Shown here: piece by piece, positions 17,393 through 40,974 of the stretch
Layout of the letters: the number at the start of each line of letters is the position of its first letter
Numbering within the stretch: position 1 is the stretch's first letter
Source of the DNA: Pseudonocardia sp. ICBG1293
GTDB lineage: Bacteria > Actinomycetota > Actinomycetes > Mycobacteriales > Pseudonocardiaceae
NCBI RefSeq assembly: GCF_020131355.1
Contig: NZ_JAHLEL010000047.1
Location: forward strand, 310,001-374,000
Direction of reading: 5' to 3'
Length of the DNA stretch: 64,000 nucleotides
Notes under the pieces: model-generated
Databases searched by the model: none
The model's input: the letters and a program-made list of their open reading frames with translations, nothing else
What the model was told of the DNA's origin: nothing
Program-made: the position numbers and the translations under genes

Positions 17393-20300
17393 TCAGATCC
17401 CTCCCACGGCACGCAGCCGGGCGGTCACGGCGTCGATCTCGTCCTGGGACAGCGCCACCGAACGCAGGTCGGACGGCGTCAGCCCGCCCTCGGCGGCGCG
17501 CAGGTGCGTGGCGTGCGCCCGCAGCGCCTCGGTCCACAGCGTCGCCAGCTCCTCGACCACGGCGTCGTCGAGCAGTGCCGACGGCCAGGTCAGGTCCACC
17601 GCGAGGACGGGTCCGCCGGGCCCGTCCTGGACCGCGGCCAGCACCTCGATCGGGTGGGCGAAGGGCAGCCCGGGGTCCCCGGCGGGGAATCCGGGTGCGT
17701 CCGGGGCGGTGGACCAGGCGGGCACCCGGTCCACCGGCAGGGCGGGGTCCGGCCCGCCGACCCGGCCGAGGTAGTTCAGCGCCAGCCGCGGCGTGTCCGC
17801 GGCGACCAGCCCGGGGTCCGGCCGCGGGCCGTGGCGCAGCAGCCCGAACCCGGCCCCGTGGTCGGGGACCGCGTGCAACGACTCCTTCGCCTCGCGCAGC
17901 GCCCGACCGACCACGGCTCCGCCCCCGAGGAGGTCCGGCCAGTGGGCGTCGGGCCCGTCGATCGCGACCGGGTACAGCACGGTGAACCAGCCGACGGTCT
18001 CGGTGAGGTCCAGCCCGCCGACCAGGTCGTCGTGCCTGCCGTGGCCCTCCAGGTCGAGCAGGACCGGGCCGTCGAGCGGGCGGCCGCGGCGACGCAGCCA
18101 CTCCCGCAGCGCCAGCGCGAGCGCGCTGCAGAGCACGTCCGGCACCGTGGCGCTGTAGGCGCCCGCGGCGTCCCGGACCAGGGTCGTGGTGTCCTCGGCG
18201 GGCAGGATGAACGAGCGGGTCCGGGCGGTGGCGAGCACGTCGCGGCGCGGATCCGGACGCACCGTCGACAGCTGCGGGGCGGGGTGCTCCAGGAGCCGGG
18301 CCCAGTACCCGCGCTGGTCCGTCCAGCGGGGGTCCCCGCCGGCGGCGGCCAGCGTCGCCGCCCACCGGGCGTACCCGGTCCGCGGCGTGGGCAGCGCGGC
18401 GAGCCCGCCGCGGGCCCCACGGTGGGCGGCGACGAGATCGGCGACCAGGATCGGCCACGACACCGCGTCGACCGCGAGGTGGTGCGCGGCCAGCACGAGC
18501 CGGCCCGGGCGCTCCGGTCCGGCGTCGCACCAGACGACGCGCAGCATCGCCCCCTCGTCCGGGTCCAGCTCGGAGCGGGCCCCCTCGTGCACACCGGCGA
18601 CCGCGGCCGCGGCGTCGTCGACCCGGACGTGGGTCACGACCTCCTCGGCCGGTACCTGCGGGCGGACCCGCAGTACCGGCCCGGTGCCCGGGCGCTCCAG
18701 CCGCAGGCGCAGCGCGTCGTGCCGGGCCAGCAGCGCGGCGACGGCCGCGAGCAGGTGCTCACGGGTGAGCTCGGGCGGGGTCGTCAGCACCCGGCTCTGG
18801 TGGAACCCGGTGACCGGCCCCCGCTCTCGAGCAGCCAGGCCGCGATCGGCGGGAGCGGCAGGACGGGGGCGGGTGTGCCGGGCCCCGCCGGGCCGTCGCC
18901 CACCGGGTCGGGGCCGTCGGCGCCCGGGACCGGACGGGCGACGGTGGCGAGCGCACGGACGCTCTGCTGCTCGAACACCTCGCGGGGGCTCAGCTCCCAG
19001 CCCGCCGCACGGGCCCTGGCCACCAGCTGGATGGAGGTGATGCTGTCCCCGCCGAGCGCGAAGAACCCGGTGTCGGGACCCACCGCGCCCGGTTCGAGCC
19101 CGAGCACCGCGGCCACGACCTCGGTGAGCTGCTGTTCGACGCCTGCGGCGGGCGGCTCCGCGACACCGGTGCCCCCGGCCGCCGCCGGGTCGCCCACCGC
19201 CGACGGGAGCGACGCGAGGGCGGCCCGGTCGACCTTCCCGTTCGGGGTGAGCGGCCAGGCGGGCACCGGCACGAACTCGGACGGGACCATGTAGTCGGGC
19301 AGCTGCCGCTGCGCCGCGGCCCGCACCGCGTCCGGGTCCGGTGTCGTCCCGACGGCGGGGACCAGGTAGCAGACCAGCCGGGCGGCACCGACCGCCGGAC
19401 GCCGGAGCAGGACCACCGCGGAGTCCACCGCGGGGTGGCCCGCGACGACGGACTCGATCTCGCCCGGTTCCACCCGGAAGCCGCGCAGCTTCACCTGGTC
19501 GTCGACCCGCCCGAGGAAGTCCACCCGCCCGTCGGCGAGCCTGCGGCCGAGGTCCCCGGTGCGGTAGAGCCGCGCCCCCGGCGGGCCCAGCGGGTCGGCG
19601 ACGAACCGTTCCGCGGTCAGCTCCGGCCGGCCCAGGTAGCCGCGTGCGGTGCCGACACCGCCGAGGTAGATCTCCCCCGGGGCGCCGAGCGGCACCGGGC
19701 GCAGCGTGGCGTCGAGCAGGTGCACGGTGGTGCCGTCCATCGGCGACCCGATCGGCACCGTCCGGCCGACCGTCGCGCCCGGGTCGATCGGCTCCCGGGA
19801 GGCGAACACCGTCGTCTCGGTGGGGCCGTAGCCGTCGACCACACGCAGGCCGGGACAGGCCCTGCGGACCCGGTCCACCGCGTCGGCGGGCACCACGTCG
19901 CCGCCGACCCACAGCTCGTCCAGGCCGGCGAGCGCGGCCGGGTCCTCGTGCGCGACGACGCGGAACAGGCCCGCGGTCAGCCACAGCGCCCGCACCCCCT
20001 GCCCGGTCACGGCGCGGCGCAGGGCCGTCAGGTCGAGGCCGTGCGCCGGGCCGACGACGACGGTCCCGCCGCGCAGCAGCGGCACCCACAGCTCGTAGCT
20101 GGCCGCGTCGAAGCCGGGCGAGGAGTGCCACAGCACGCTGCGGTGGCAGGGCGCGTCGTAGAGACGGTCGTCGGCCAGGCCGGTCAGGTTCGCGTGGGTG
20201 ACGGCGACGCCCTTCGGCTCGCCGGTCGACCCGGAGGTGAACATCAGGCAGGCCAGCCGGTCCGGGGTGACGGCGTCCCGGCGTGCGCCGCCGTCGGGCG

Positions 20301-23300
20301 CGGTGTCCAGGGCGGACGGGTCGAGGACCGATGCCGGGCGGTGCAACCCGGGCGGGAGCTCCCGGTCGGTGATCAGGACCGTGGCGCCGGTGCGCTCGAG
20401 CAGCAGGTTCGACCGCTCGGTCGGGTACGCCTCGTGCAGCGGGACGTAGGCGCCACCCGCGCCGAGGACCGCGACCATCGCGGTGGCCAGCTCCACCGAG
20501 CGCGACATGAGCAGCGCGACCGGGGTCTCGGGGCCGACACCGGCGGCGGCCAGCGCGGCCGACCAGCGCCCGGCCCGCTCCACGAGCTCGCGGTAGGTGA
20601 CCTCGCGGTCGTCGTCGCGGATCGCGACGGCGGACGGGGACGCGGCCGCCACCCGGGCCAGCCGGTCGGTGACGGTGCCGGGCGGCTGCGGCGCGGGAGC
20701 GCCCGCCGCGGCCCGCGCGATCGTCTCGCGCTCGCCGGGCAGCAGGATCTCGAGCTCGCCGAGCGTGCGCCGGGGGTCCCGGCAGGCCGCGGCCAGCAGC
20801 GCCGTCCACCGGGCGCACAGGCGCTCCACGGTGCCGTGGTCGAACAGGTCGGCGGCGAACACCACGCTGCCGCCCAGTCCGGCGGGCGCACCGCCGTCGT
20901 CGTGGGTCTCGGCCAGCTCGACGGACAGGTCGAACTTGGCGGGCCCGGCGGCGGTGTCCGCCTCGGCGACCGTGAGACCGGGGCCGAGGTCGAGGTCGGG
21001 GACCGCGGTGTTCTGCAGGACCAGCATCACCGTGAACAGCGGGTGCCGGGCCAACGAGCGCTCCGGGGCCAGCACCTCGACGAGCCGGTCGAACGGCATC
21101 TCCTGGTGGGCGAACGCGGCCAGGTCGTCGTCGCGGACCCGTTCCAGCAGGTCGCCGAACGCCGGGTCGCCCCCGGTGTCGGTACGCAGGACGACGGTGT
21201 TGACGAACAGCCCGACGACGTCGTCGAGCGCGGGGTCGCCGCGACCGGCGACCGCGGTGCCCAGCGCCACGTCGGTACCCGCTCCGAGCCGGGTCAGCAG
21301 CGTGGCCAGCGTGGCGTGCAGGAGCATGAACAGGCTGGCCCCGTGCGCCCGGGACACATCGAGGGCGGCACGGTGCAGCTCGGCCGGGATCGCGAACCGG
21401 ACGGTGTCCGAGGCGTGGCCGGCCCGGTCCGGGCGGGGCCGGTCGCAGGGCAGGTCCAGCACGTCGGGAAGCCCGGCGAGGCGGTCCCGCCAGTAGCCGA
21501 GGTGCCCGGCGACGACGCTGTCCGGGTCGGTCTCGGCGCCCAGTACCTCCGCGGTCCAGGTCACGTGGTCGGCGTAGCTGACCGGCAGCGAGGCCCAGCG
21601 CGGCGCGCCGCCACCGGCCCGGGCCCGGTAGGCCCGGCCCAGATCGGCCAGCAGCGGGGTCAGCGACCAGCCGTCGAGGGCGATGTGGTGCACCACGATC
21701 AGCAACAGGTGCGCCCCGGGGCCGGTCGACCAGCAGCGGACCCGCAGCGGGGACCCGGTGGCCAGGTCGAACCGGGCGCCGGAGGCGGCGGCGATCTCGT
21801 CGGCGGCCCGGTCGGCGGCCAGCGGGTACGGGTGCAGGTCCCCGAGCCCCGCGGCGGCCGCGGCGGCGTCGACGAGGACGGCACGCGGCGTACCACCGGA
21901 GTCCGGGTAGCGGGTGCGCAGCACCGGGTGCCGCTCCAGCACGTCGGCCAGCGCCGCGCGCAGGGCCGCGGTGTCCAGCGGGCCGTCGAGCCGCAGCGCG
22001 ATCGGGACGTGGTACGTGCCGGGCGCGGTGCCGCGCCGGTCGAGCTGTTCCAGGAACCACAGCCGTCGCTGGGCCGCGGAGAGCGCGTCCCCACCGCTGC
22101 CGGGCCGGATCGCGGGCCGGGCGGCGGGGGCGGCGGTGACGGCGGCGGCGACCCCGGCCGCGGTCGGCGCGGCGAACACCGTCCGCATCGGCACCTCCAC
22201 GCCGAAGGCGTCTCGCAGCCGCCCGACCAGCTTCATCACCAGCAGCGAGTGCCCACCGAGTGCGAAGAAGTCGTCGTCGGGCCCCGGCTCGCCGCCGCCG
22301 AGGACCTCGGCGAACACCGCGCAGACGCGCTCCTCGACCGGGCCCGCCGGTGCCCGCCCGGCGGCGGTGGCCTGCTCCGCGGGTTCGGGCAGCGCGCGGA
22401 GGTCGAGCTTCCCGGTGGCGCCCAGCGGGAAGCGCTCCAGCGCGACGAGCCGGGCGGGGACCATCGCAGCGGGCAGCAGCGCGGCGACGTGCCCGCGCAC
22501 CGCGGCGGTGTCCACCTCCCCGACCGGGGTCCCGACCTCGGGGACCAGGTACCCGACGAGCTCGACGTCGCCGCGCCGGTCGTCGCGGGCCACGACGACG
22601 GCCCGGCCCACCGCGGGGTGGGTGGTCAGCGCGGCGGCGATCTCGGCGGGTTCGATCCGCACGCCGCGGACCTTCACCTGGTCGTCGGCCCGGCCCGCGT
22701 GGTGCAGCAGGCCCTCGGTGTCCCAACGGGCCAGGTCACCGGTGCGGTACATCCGCGACCCGGCGGGCCCGAAGGGGTCGCCGACGAACCGGGACGCGGT
22801 GAGTCCCGTGGCGCCCCGGTAGCCCCGGGCGAGCCCGGCCCCGGCGACGTAGAGCTCCCCGATGACCCCGGGCGGGACCGGGGACAGCGTCGCGTCGAGG
22901 ACGTACACCGCGGTGTTGTCCAGCGGCGTCCCCGTCGGGGCCGCGGGCCCGGGGAGCTCACCGGCCTGCGCGGTCGTGCGCCAGCCGATGCAGTAGACGG
23001 TCGCCTCGGTCGGACCGTAGAGGTTGATCACCTCGCGGGCGGTCGTCCCGGCCCGGATCCGGTCGAACGTCGCCGACGGCAGACCCTCCCCGGCCAGGAC
23101 GACGGTCCGGGCGGCGAGGTGGGTGCCCGCGTCCACGACGTCGGCGGTCACCGACGGCACCCCGCAGATCATCGACACCGGGCGGGGCGCGGCGCCGGAC
23201 AGCGCGGTGAGCCCGTCGACGAGATCGATCCGGCCGCCGGTGAGCAGCGGTGCGAACAGCTCGAACACCGACACGTCGAACCCGACCGAGGTCGCGGCCA

Positions 23301-26300
23301 GCACCGCCGAGCGCTCGTCGTCGGTGAAGTGGTCGCGCGCCCACAGGACCAGGTCGACCACGGACCGGTCGCTGACGGCGACACCCTTGGGCCGGCCGGT
23401 GGACCCGGAGGTGTAGATGACGTAGGCGAGCTGGTCGGGGTGCCGGGCGGGAAGGGCGGTGCCCGGGCCGTCCGTGTCGAGGACGGTGCCCGTGTCGAGG
23501 ACGGGGACCGCCGCCGACGCCGGGAGCACGGCCGCGCCCGTGCCGTCGGCGAGGACCAGTGCCGGGCGGGCGTCGTCGAGCAGGACGCCGAGGCGCTCGG
23601 CGGGCAGGACCGGGTCCAGTGGCAGGTAGGCGCCGCCCGCGCGCAGCACCGCCCAGATCGCGACGATCAGCTCGGGGCCGCGCGCCAGCGCGAGTCCGAC
23701 CACGGTCTCGGGACCGACTCCCCTGGCCTGCAGGGCCGAGGCCAGCCGGGCCGACGCGGCGTCGAGCCCGGCCGCGGACAGCGTCCGCTCCCCCGCGACG
23801 ACCGCCGGCCCCGCCGGGTCCCGGCGGACCCGCTCGGCGAGCAGATCGGTCAGCGCGAGCGGCGGCCGGGCCGCGCCGGTGGCGTTGACCTCGACGAGCA
23901 GCCGGTGCCGCTCCTGGTCGGTGAGCAGGTCCGGCGTGCTGATCCGGGCGTCCGGCTCGGCGAGGAGCCGGGTGAGCAGTGCCGTCCACCTCCGGGCGAG
24001 CGCCTGCCCGGCGGCCGGGCTGAACACCTCGCCCGCGCAGTGCAGCACGCCGCGCAGACCGGTGGGCGTGCCGCGGTCGTCGCGGGTCTCGGTGAGGTCG
24101 GCGAGCAGGTCGAACTTGGTCGCGGTGAGCTCCACCGGCTCCTCACGCACCTGCAGGCCACCCCAGTCCGCCGTCTGCGGGCCGGTGTCGTCGGACAGCG
24201 CGAGCAGCACCTGGAACAGCGGATGCCGCCCGAGCGCGCGCGGCGGGTTCAGCAGCTCGACCAGTCGCTCGAAGGGCAGGTCCTGGTGGGCGAACGCGGC
24301 GAGGTCGGTGCGCCGGACCCGGGACAGCAGCTCGGCGAACGTCGGGTCGGAACCGGTGTCGGTGCGCAGCACCAGCGTGTTGACGAAGAAGCCGACGAGG
24401 TCGTCGACGGCCTGGTCGGTGCGGCCGGAGGTCACCGTCCCGAGCGGGATGTCGGTGCCCGCGCCGTGCCGGGTCAGCAGCGCCGCCAGCGACGCCTGCA
24501 GCACCATGAAGACACTGACCCGGTGCGTCCGGGCGACCTCGTCGAGCCGGGCGTGGGTGGCCGCGTCCAGTTCCAGGGGCACCCGGACGGAGCCGGCTCC
24601 GGGGTGGCTGCCCCGGGTGCGGTCGGTGGGCAGGTCCACCGCGGCGGGGAGGTCGGCCAGCTCGGCGAGCCAGAACGCGGTCTGCTCGTCGAGGTGGCCC
24701 TGCCCGCCGAGGACCTCGTGCTGCCAGAGCGCGTGGTCGGCGTACTGGACCGGCAGCGGGCTCTCGAACACCGGCCCGGCGCGGTCCGGGCCGCGGTGGT
24801 GGGTCCATGCCCGGCCCAGGTCGGCGAGCAGCGGTTCCCAGGACCAGCCGTCGGCGACGATGTGGTGCAGCACGACGAGCAGCACCGGGTCCTCGTCCGG
24901 TACCCGGACCAGGGTCAGGCGCAGCGGCAGGCCGCGATCGAGCGGGATCGGGCGGCGGGCGAGCCGCGCCAGGGTCCCGGGCAGCGCGCCGGCGTCGGTG
25001 TCGACCTCCTCCAGGGCGGCGTCCAGCGCGGCGCGCGCGGCGTCCGGGTCCAGGACCTCCTGGTGGGGCTCGCCGTCCTCGGCGGGGAACCGGGTCCGCA
25101 GCGCCTCGTGGCGCTCCAGGACGTCCGCCCAGGCGGCCGCGAGCGTGTCGCGGTCCGGGGCGGTGCCCGGGGTCGTGGCCCGCAGGCGCAGCGCCAGCGG
25201 CAGGAGGTAGGCATCCGGGTCCTCGCCGAGCTGCTCGAGGAACCAGAGCCGCTTCTGGGCCAGCGACAGCGGTACCCGGCGCGGCCGTGGGCGGGGACGC
25301 ACCGGGTACCGCCCGGGTGCGGCGCCGCCGACGGCACGGGCCAGCCCGGCGACCGTCGGTGCGTCGAACACCGCCCGGACCGGGAGCTCCGCGTCCAGCG
25401 CGGTCCGGATCCGGGACACCAGTCGGGTGGCGAGCAGGGAGTGTCCGCCGAGCGCGAAGAAGTCGTCGTCGGCGCCGACACCGGTGCCGCCGTCGGTACC
25501 ACCCTCGGCACCGTCCTCGACACGGCCATCGACACGGCCCTCGATACCGAGGAGATCGGCGAACAGCCCGGCGATGACCCGCTCGGCGTAGCCGGTGGGA
25601 CGGCGTCCCGACCGGGTGACGAGCGCGGGGGGGCTCGGGCAGTGCCCTGCGGTCGATCTTCCCGCCCGCGGTGCGGGGCAACTCGGGGAGCACGACCAGC
25701 GCCGCGGGTCGCATCGGCGGGGGCAGCACGGCCGCCAGGTCGGTGAGCACCGCGTCGGGGTCGGGCCCGGGTGCCCCACCCGCCGGGCCGTGCCCGACGA
25801 CGTAGCCGACCAGGACGGCGTCCGCGCCGGTGCCGCGGACCTGCACCGCGGCCCCGGCGACCTGCGGGTGCGCGGCCAGCGCGGCCTCGACCTCGGCCGG
25901 CTCGACCCGGTGCCCGCGGATCTTGACCTGGTCGTCGGCCCGCCCGACGAACCGCAGCGCCCAGCCCTCGTCGAAGCGGGCGAGGTCGCCGGTGCGGTAG
26001 AGCCGCCGGCCCGGGGCGCCGTGCGGGTCGGCGACGAACCGGGACGCGGTGAGCCCCGGCCGGTCGTGGTAGCCGCGGGCCAGTCCCGGCCCGGCCAGGT
26101 ACACCTCCCCGACGATGCCGCGCGGCACCTCCCGCAGCGCCGGGTCGAGCAGCCGGACCTCGACCCCGGGGAGCGGCCGGCCCAGCGCGACGGTGCCGAC
26201 CGGGGCACCGTCGTCGGCGTCCGGGCCGGGCACCTCCAGCGCGGTCGCCGCGACGGTGGCCTCGGTCGGCCCGTACTCGGCGACGACCCGGACCGGCGGG

Positions 26301-28475
26301 CGACCGGTCCGCCAGTCCGCCAGTGCGGACCCGTCCAGCGCCTCGCCGCCGACCAGCAGCTCCGCTCCGAGGTCGCGGTCGGGGCCGAGGGCCTCGAGCA
26401 GGGGCAGATGGCTCGGGGTGATCTTGAGCAGGCCGCCGGGCACCGCAGCGCCGTCGGCCAGCTCGCCCACGACCACACAGCCACCGGCCACGAGCGGGCC
26501 GAGCAGCGAGGGCAGGGTGCCGTCCACGGTCAGCGGTCCGTGCAGCAGGGCCCCGGTCGCGAGACCGGGCAGGGCACCCGCGGCCCAGCGCAGGTAGTGC
26601 GCCAGCGCCCGGTGCGGCACGACGACGCCCTTCGGGGTGCCGGTCGAGCCCGAGGTGAACAGCACGTAGGCGGCGTGCTCGGGATCCGCCTCGGGGAACG
26701 CGCCGGGTGCCGGGGGCGCGTCGCCGGGCACGACGGCGCCGGAGACGTCGAGCACGGTGCCCGCGGCCGGGCCCGGCTCGTACCCGCCGTCGGTGAGGGT
26801 GAGCACCGGCGCGGTCGCGGCGAGGATCGTCGCGGCCCGCTGCGCGGGGCCGTCCGGGTCGACCGGGACGAACGCGGCGCCGGCCCGGAGCACGGCGAGC
26901 ACCGCGACGACCGCGGTGGCTCCACGGGGCAGCGCGACCGCGACCCGCGCCTCGGGACCCGCTCCGGCGGCGACCAGGCGGGCGGCCAGCGCGTCCGCGG
27001 CCGCGTGCAGGGTCGCGGCGTCGAGCTCGACGTCGCTGTGGCGGACCGCAGGCGCCTGTGGGGCGCGTGCCGCCTGCCGGGCGAGCAGCGCCGTCACCGT
27101 GCCGGGCGGCCCGGCGGGCCCGCCGTCGACGACCTCGCGCGGCCGGTCCTCGGTGCCCGCCGGGTCGATCTGCGCCAGCGGGGCCGCCGGGTCGGTGGCC
27201 AGCCGGTCGAGGGTGCGGCGCAGCATCCCGGCCAGGCGGGCCACCAGCGCGCCGTCGAGGACGTCGCTGCGATAGGTCAGCCGGTAGGCGAGGCGCTCGC
27301 CGGGCAGGCCGGCCAGGCCGACCGTGTAGTGCGTGGAGTCGGTGGCCGTGACGTCGACGATCCGGACCCCGTCCGACATCGGCGGCGCGGAGTCGGCGTC
27401 CACCGGGTAGTTCTCGAACAGGTGCTCGTGTCGAACAGCTCCCCCGTACCCGCCCGCTCCAGGACGTCGGACAGCGCGACGTGCTGGTGGGTCAGCAGGC
27501 CGGTCTGCTCGGCCTGGACCCGGTCGACGAGGTCGTGGAACGGCTCGCCCCAGCTCCAGCGCACGCGGACCGGCAGGGTGTTGATGAACAGGCCCACCAT
27601 CCGCTCGACGCCGGGGATCTCGGCCGGACGGCCGGAGGTGGTGGCGCCGAAGGTGACGTCGCGCCGACCCAGGGCCACCCCGAGCACCAGCGCCCAGCAG
27701 GCACGCAGCGCGGTGTTCGTCGTCCACCCGTGCCTGCGGACCACGGCGTCGAGACGCGCGGTCTCCTCGTCGGTCAGCTCGACGGTCTCGGTCGCCGGGG
27801 CCGGGACCGCTCCCGGGACGCGGCGGCCGAGCCGGGAGAGCAGCGTCGGTCCGGGGTTCTCGTGCAGGACGGCGTCGTAGGCGGCCAGCGCGGCATCGGT
27901 GTCCTGGCGGGCGAGCCACGCGAGGTGCTCGCGGAACGGGACCGGCGGTCCGAGCGCACCGGGCCCCGCCTCGTAGAGGGTGAACAGCTCCTCCAGCAGC
28001 ACCGGGTAGGACCAGCCGTCGAGCAGGATGTGGTGCACGGTCAGGACGAGCCGGGACCGGCCACCGGGCGTGCGGACGAGCAGCATCCGCACCAGCGGGG
28101 CCCGGTGCATGGCGAAGCGGGCGCGACGCTGGGCCGCCATGAGGTCGGTGCAGCGACGTTCCGCGTCGGGCCCGTCGAGCTCGATCTCGCGGAACGGCAG
28201 CCGCACGTCGCGGCGGACGACCGCGAGCGGGCGGTCCAGCCCGTGGTGGCGGAACCCGACGCGCAGGGCGGCGTGCCGGTCGAGCAGCGCCTGCCCGGCC
28301 CGGCGCAGCGCCGCCGCGTCGACCGGGCCGGTCATCTCCACGACCAGCTGGACGGTGTAGACGTCCGGGCCCTCGCCCTCGTAGAGGGCGTGGAACAGCA
28401 ACCCCTCCTGCAGCGGGGTCAGCGGCAGGACGTCCTCGACGCCGCCTCCGGCGCGGGCACTGGTGGTGGACTGGC

Positions 28476-28479
<4 letters not shown>
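17393..28479 (-). CDS. NRPS 2: C-A-T-C-A-T-C-A(Val)-T-E (three apparent frameshifts)
   Basis: About 3695 aa after correcting three 1-base shifts. Domains by approximate position: C4 28440-27180 (HHILLDG, DCL-like), A4 27130-25640, T4 near 25450 (GGHSLL), C5 25290-23930 (HHIVADG), A5 23890-22400, T5 near 22250, C6 22110-20760 (HHIALDG), A6 20720-19200, T6 near 19050 (GGDSI) and E 18840-17520 (HHLAVDAVSW). Pocket codes by GrsA alignment: A4 DGPKLGEVAK (nearest in style to Asn/Asp codes, weak), A5 DVFCVALVYK (unassigned) and A6 DAYWWGGVFK (Val-type). So the third residue should be D-Val. Frameshifts: near 27424-27428 (one base missing, restores FENYPVD), the G7 run 25627-25633 (one extra base) and the C5 run 18818-18822 (one base missing, restores GGPVTGFHQSRVL). 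GTG start at 28479 overlaps the NRPS1 stop (GTGA). Confidence 0.85.
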
Positions 28480-39686
<11,207 letters not shown>

Positions 39687-39714
39687 CCGGTCGTCCCCCC
39701 TGTGCTGCACTCGG

Positions 39715-40974
39715 TCATCCCCGCCAGCGGCGCAGGACCAGCGACGCGTTGTGGCCGCCGAACCCGAACGAGTTGCTGAGCACGACGTCGACGTCGTGCT
39801 CCTGGGCCTCGTGCGCGACGAAGTTGATGTCGGCGGCGATCGGCCGGTGGCAGTTGATCGTCGGCGGGACCGCGCCGTCACCGAGGACACGCGTGGCCAC
39901 CAGCGCCTCCAGCGCCCCGGTGCCGCCGATGAGGTGGCCGGTCATGGACTTCGTCGAGCTGATCGGGATCGTGGTGGCGTGGTCGCCGAGGACGGCGCGG
40001 ATCGCCGCGAGCTCGCCCGCGTCGTTGAGCACCGTGCTCGTGCCGTGCGCGTTCACGTAGCCCACCGCGTCCGGGGCGACCCGGGCGTCGTCGAGCGCGC
40101 CGCGCATCGCCGCGCGCACCCCGCGCCCCTCCGGGTGCGGGGCGGTCCGGTGGTGGGCGTCGGAGGTCGAGGCGTAGCCCACGACCTCGGCCAGGATCGC
40201 CGCTCCGCGCGCCTGCGCGGACCCGGCGCTCTCCAGCACCGCGACCGCCGAGCCCGCGGACATGACGAACCCGTCGCGGTCCTCGTCGAAGGGGCGGCTG
40301 GCCGCCTGCGGGTCGTCGTTGCGCCGCGAGAGCGCCTTGGCGTTGCCCGTGGAGGCCATGTCGATGCGGGTGATGATGTCCTCCGACCCGCCCGCCACGA
40401 CGGCGTCGACCACGCCGTGCCGGATCCAGCGCATCGCCTCGCCGAGCGCGTCGGTGCCGGAGGCGCAGGCGCTGGACAGGGCACGCGACGGCCCGGTCAG
40501 CCCGAAGCCCATGCTGATCTCGCCGGCCGCCGAGTCGATCGCGCCGGCCACCGAGGCCAGCGGGCTCACCGCCCGCGGCCCCTTCTCCCACAGCACCTGC
40601 AGGTACCCGGCCTGCGCCGAGGTCGGGCCGTAGCCGCTGCCGATGAGCACCCCGGTGCGGGCGGCGGTGGCCTCGTCGAGGGGCAGCCCGGACTGCGCCA
40701 GCGCCTCGGTCGCGGCGACGTAGGCGTACTGGGAGTACCGGTCCATCCGCCGGCGCTGCTGGTGGCCGAGGTACGCGGCGCCGTCGAAACCGTCGACCTC
40801 CCCGGCGATCCTCGTCGGCAGGTCGGAGCAGTCGAACGCGGTGACCGGCCCGATCCCGCTCCGTCCGGCGAGCAGCTCCTTCCACGTCGTCCCGGCGTCG
40901 AGGGCGAGCGGGGTCACCGCACCCCAGCCGGTGATGACGGTGCGGTGGGCGCCGTTGCCGAGGGTCGGGTTCAT
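39715..40974 (-). CDS. Beta-ketoacyl-ACP synthase II (FabF-like)
   Basis: 419 aa with the full KAS-II triad: Cys in SSACASG, His in NAHGTST and His in MTGHLIGG, plus the C-terminal NSFGFGGHNASLVL. It condenses an acyl thioester with malonyl-ACP in FAS-II or polyketide synthesis. It overlaps the upstream AMP-ligase fusion stop (ATGA at 40971-40974) and ends 28 bases before NRPS1. No ACP or ketoreductase gene is seen in the window, so it must borrow an ACP from elsewhere or use a carrier domain. A role in making or extending the acyl starter is likely. Confidence 0.9.
   Translation of the reverse strand: MNPTLGNGAHRTVITGWGAVTPLALDAGTTWKELLAGRSGIGPVTAFDCSDLPTRIAGEVDGFDGAAYLGHQQRRRMDRYSQYAYVAATEALAQSGLPLDEATAARTGVLIGSGYGPTSAQAGYLQVLWEKGPRAVSPLASVAGAIDSAAGEISMGFGLTGPSRALSSACASGTDALGEAMRWIRHGVVDAVVAGGSEDIITRIDMASTGNAKALSRRNDDPQAASRPFDEDRDGFVMSAGSAVAVLESAGSAQARGAAILAEVVGYASTSDAHHRTAPHPEGRGVRAAMRGALDDARVAPDAVGYVNAHGTSTVLNDAGELAAIRAVLGDHATTIPISSTKSMTGHLIGGTGALEALVATRVLGDGAVPPTINCHRPIAADINFVAHEAQEHDVDVVLSNSFGFGGHNASLVLRRWRG

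Noticed and set aside
19435..25746. Rightward open frame of about 2100 codons opposite NRPS2
   Set aside because: Same reason; it lacks any recognisable motif and is antisense to C, A, T and E domains.
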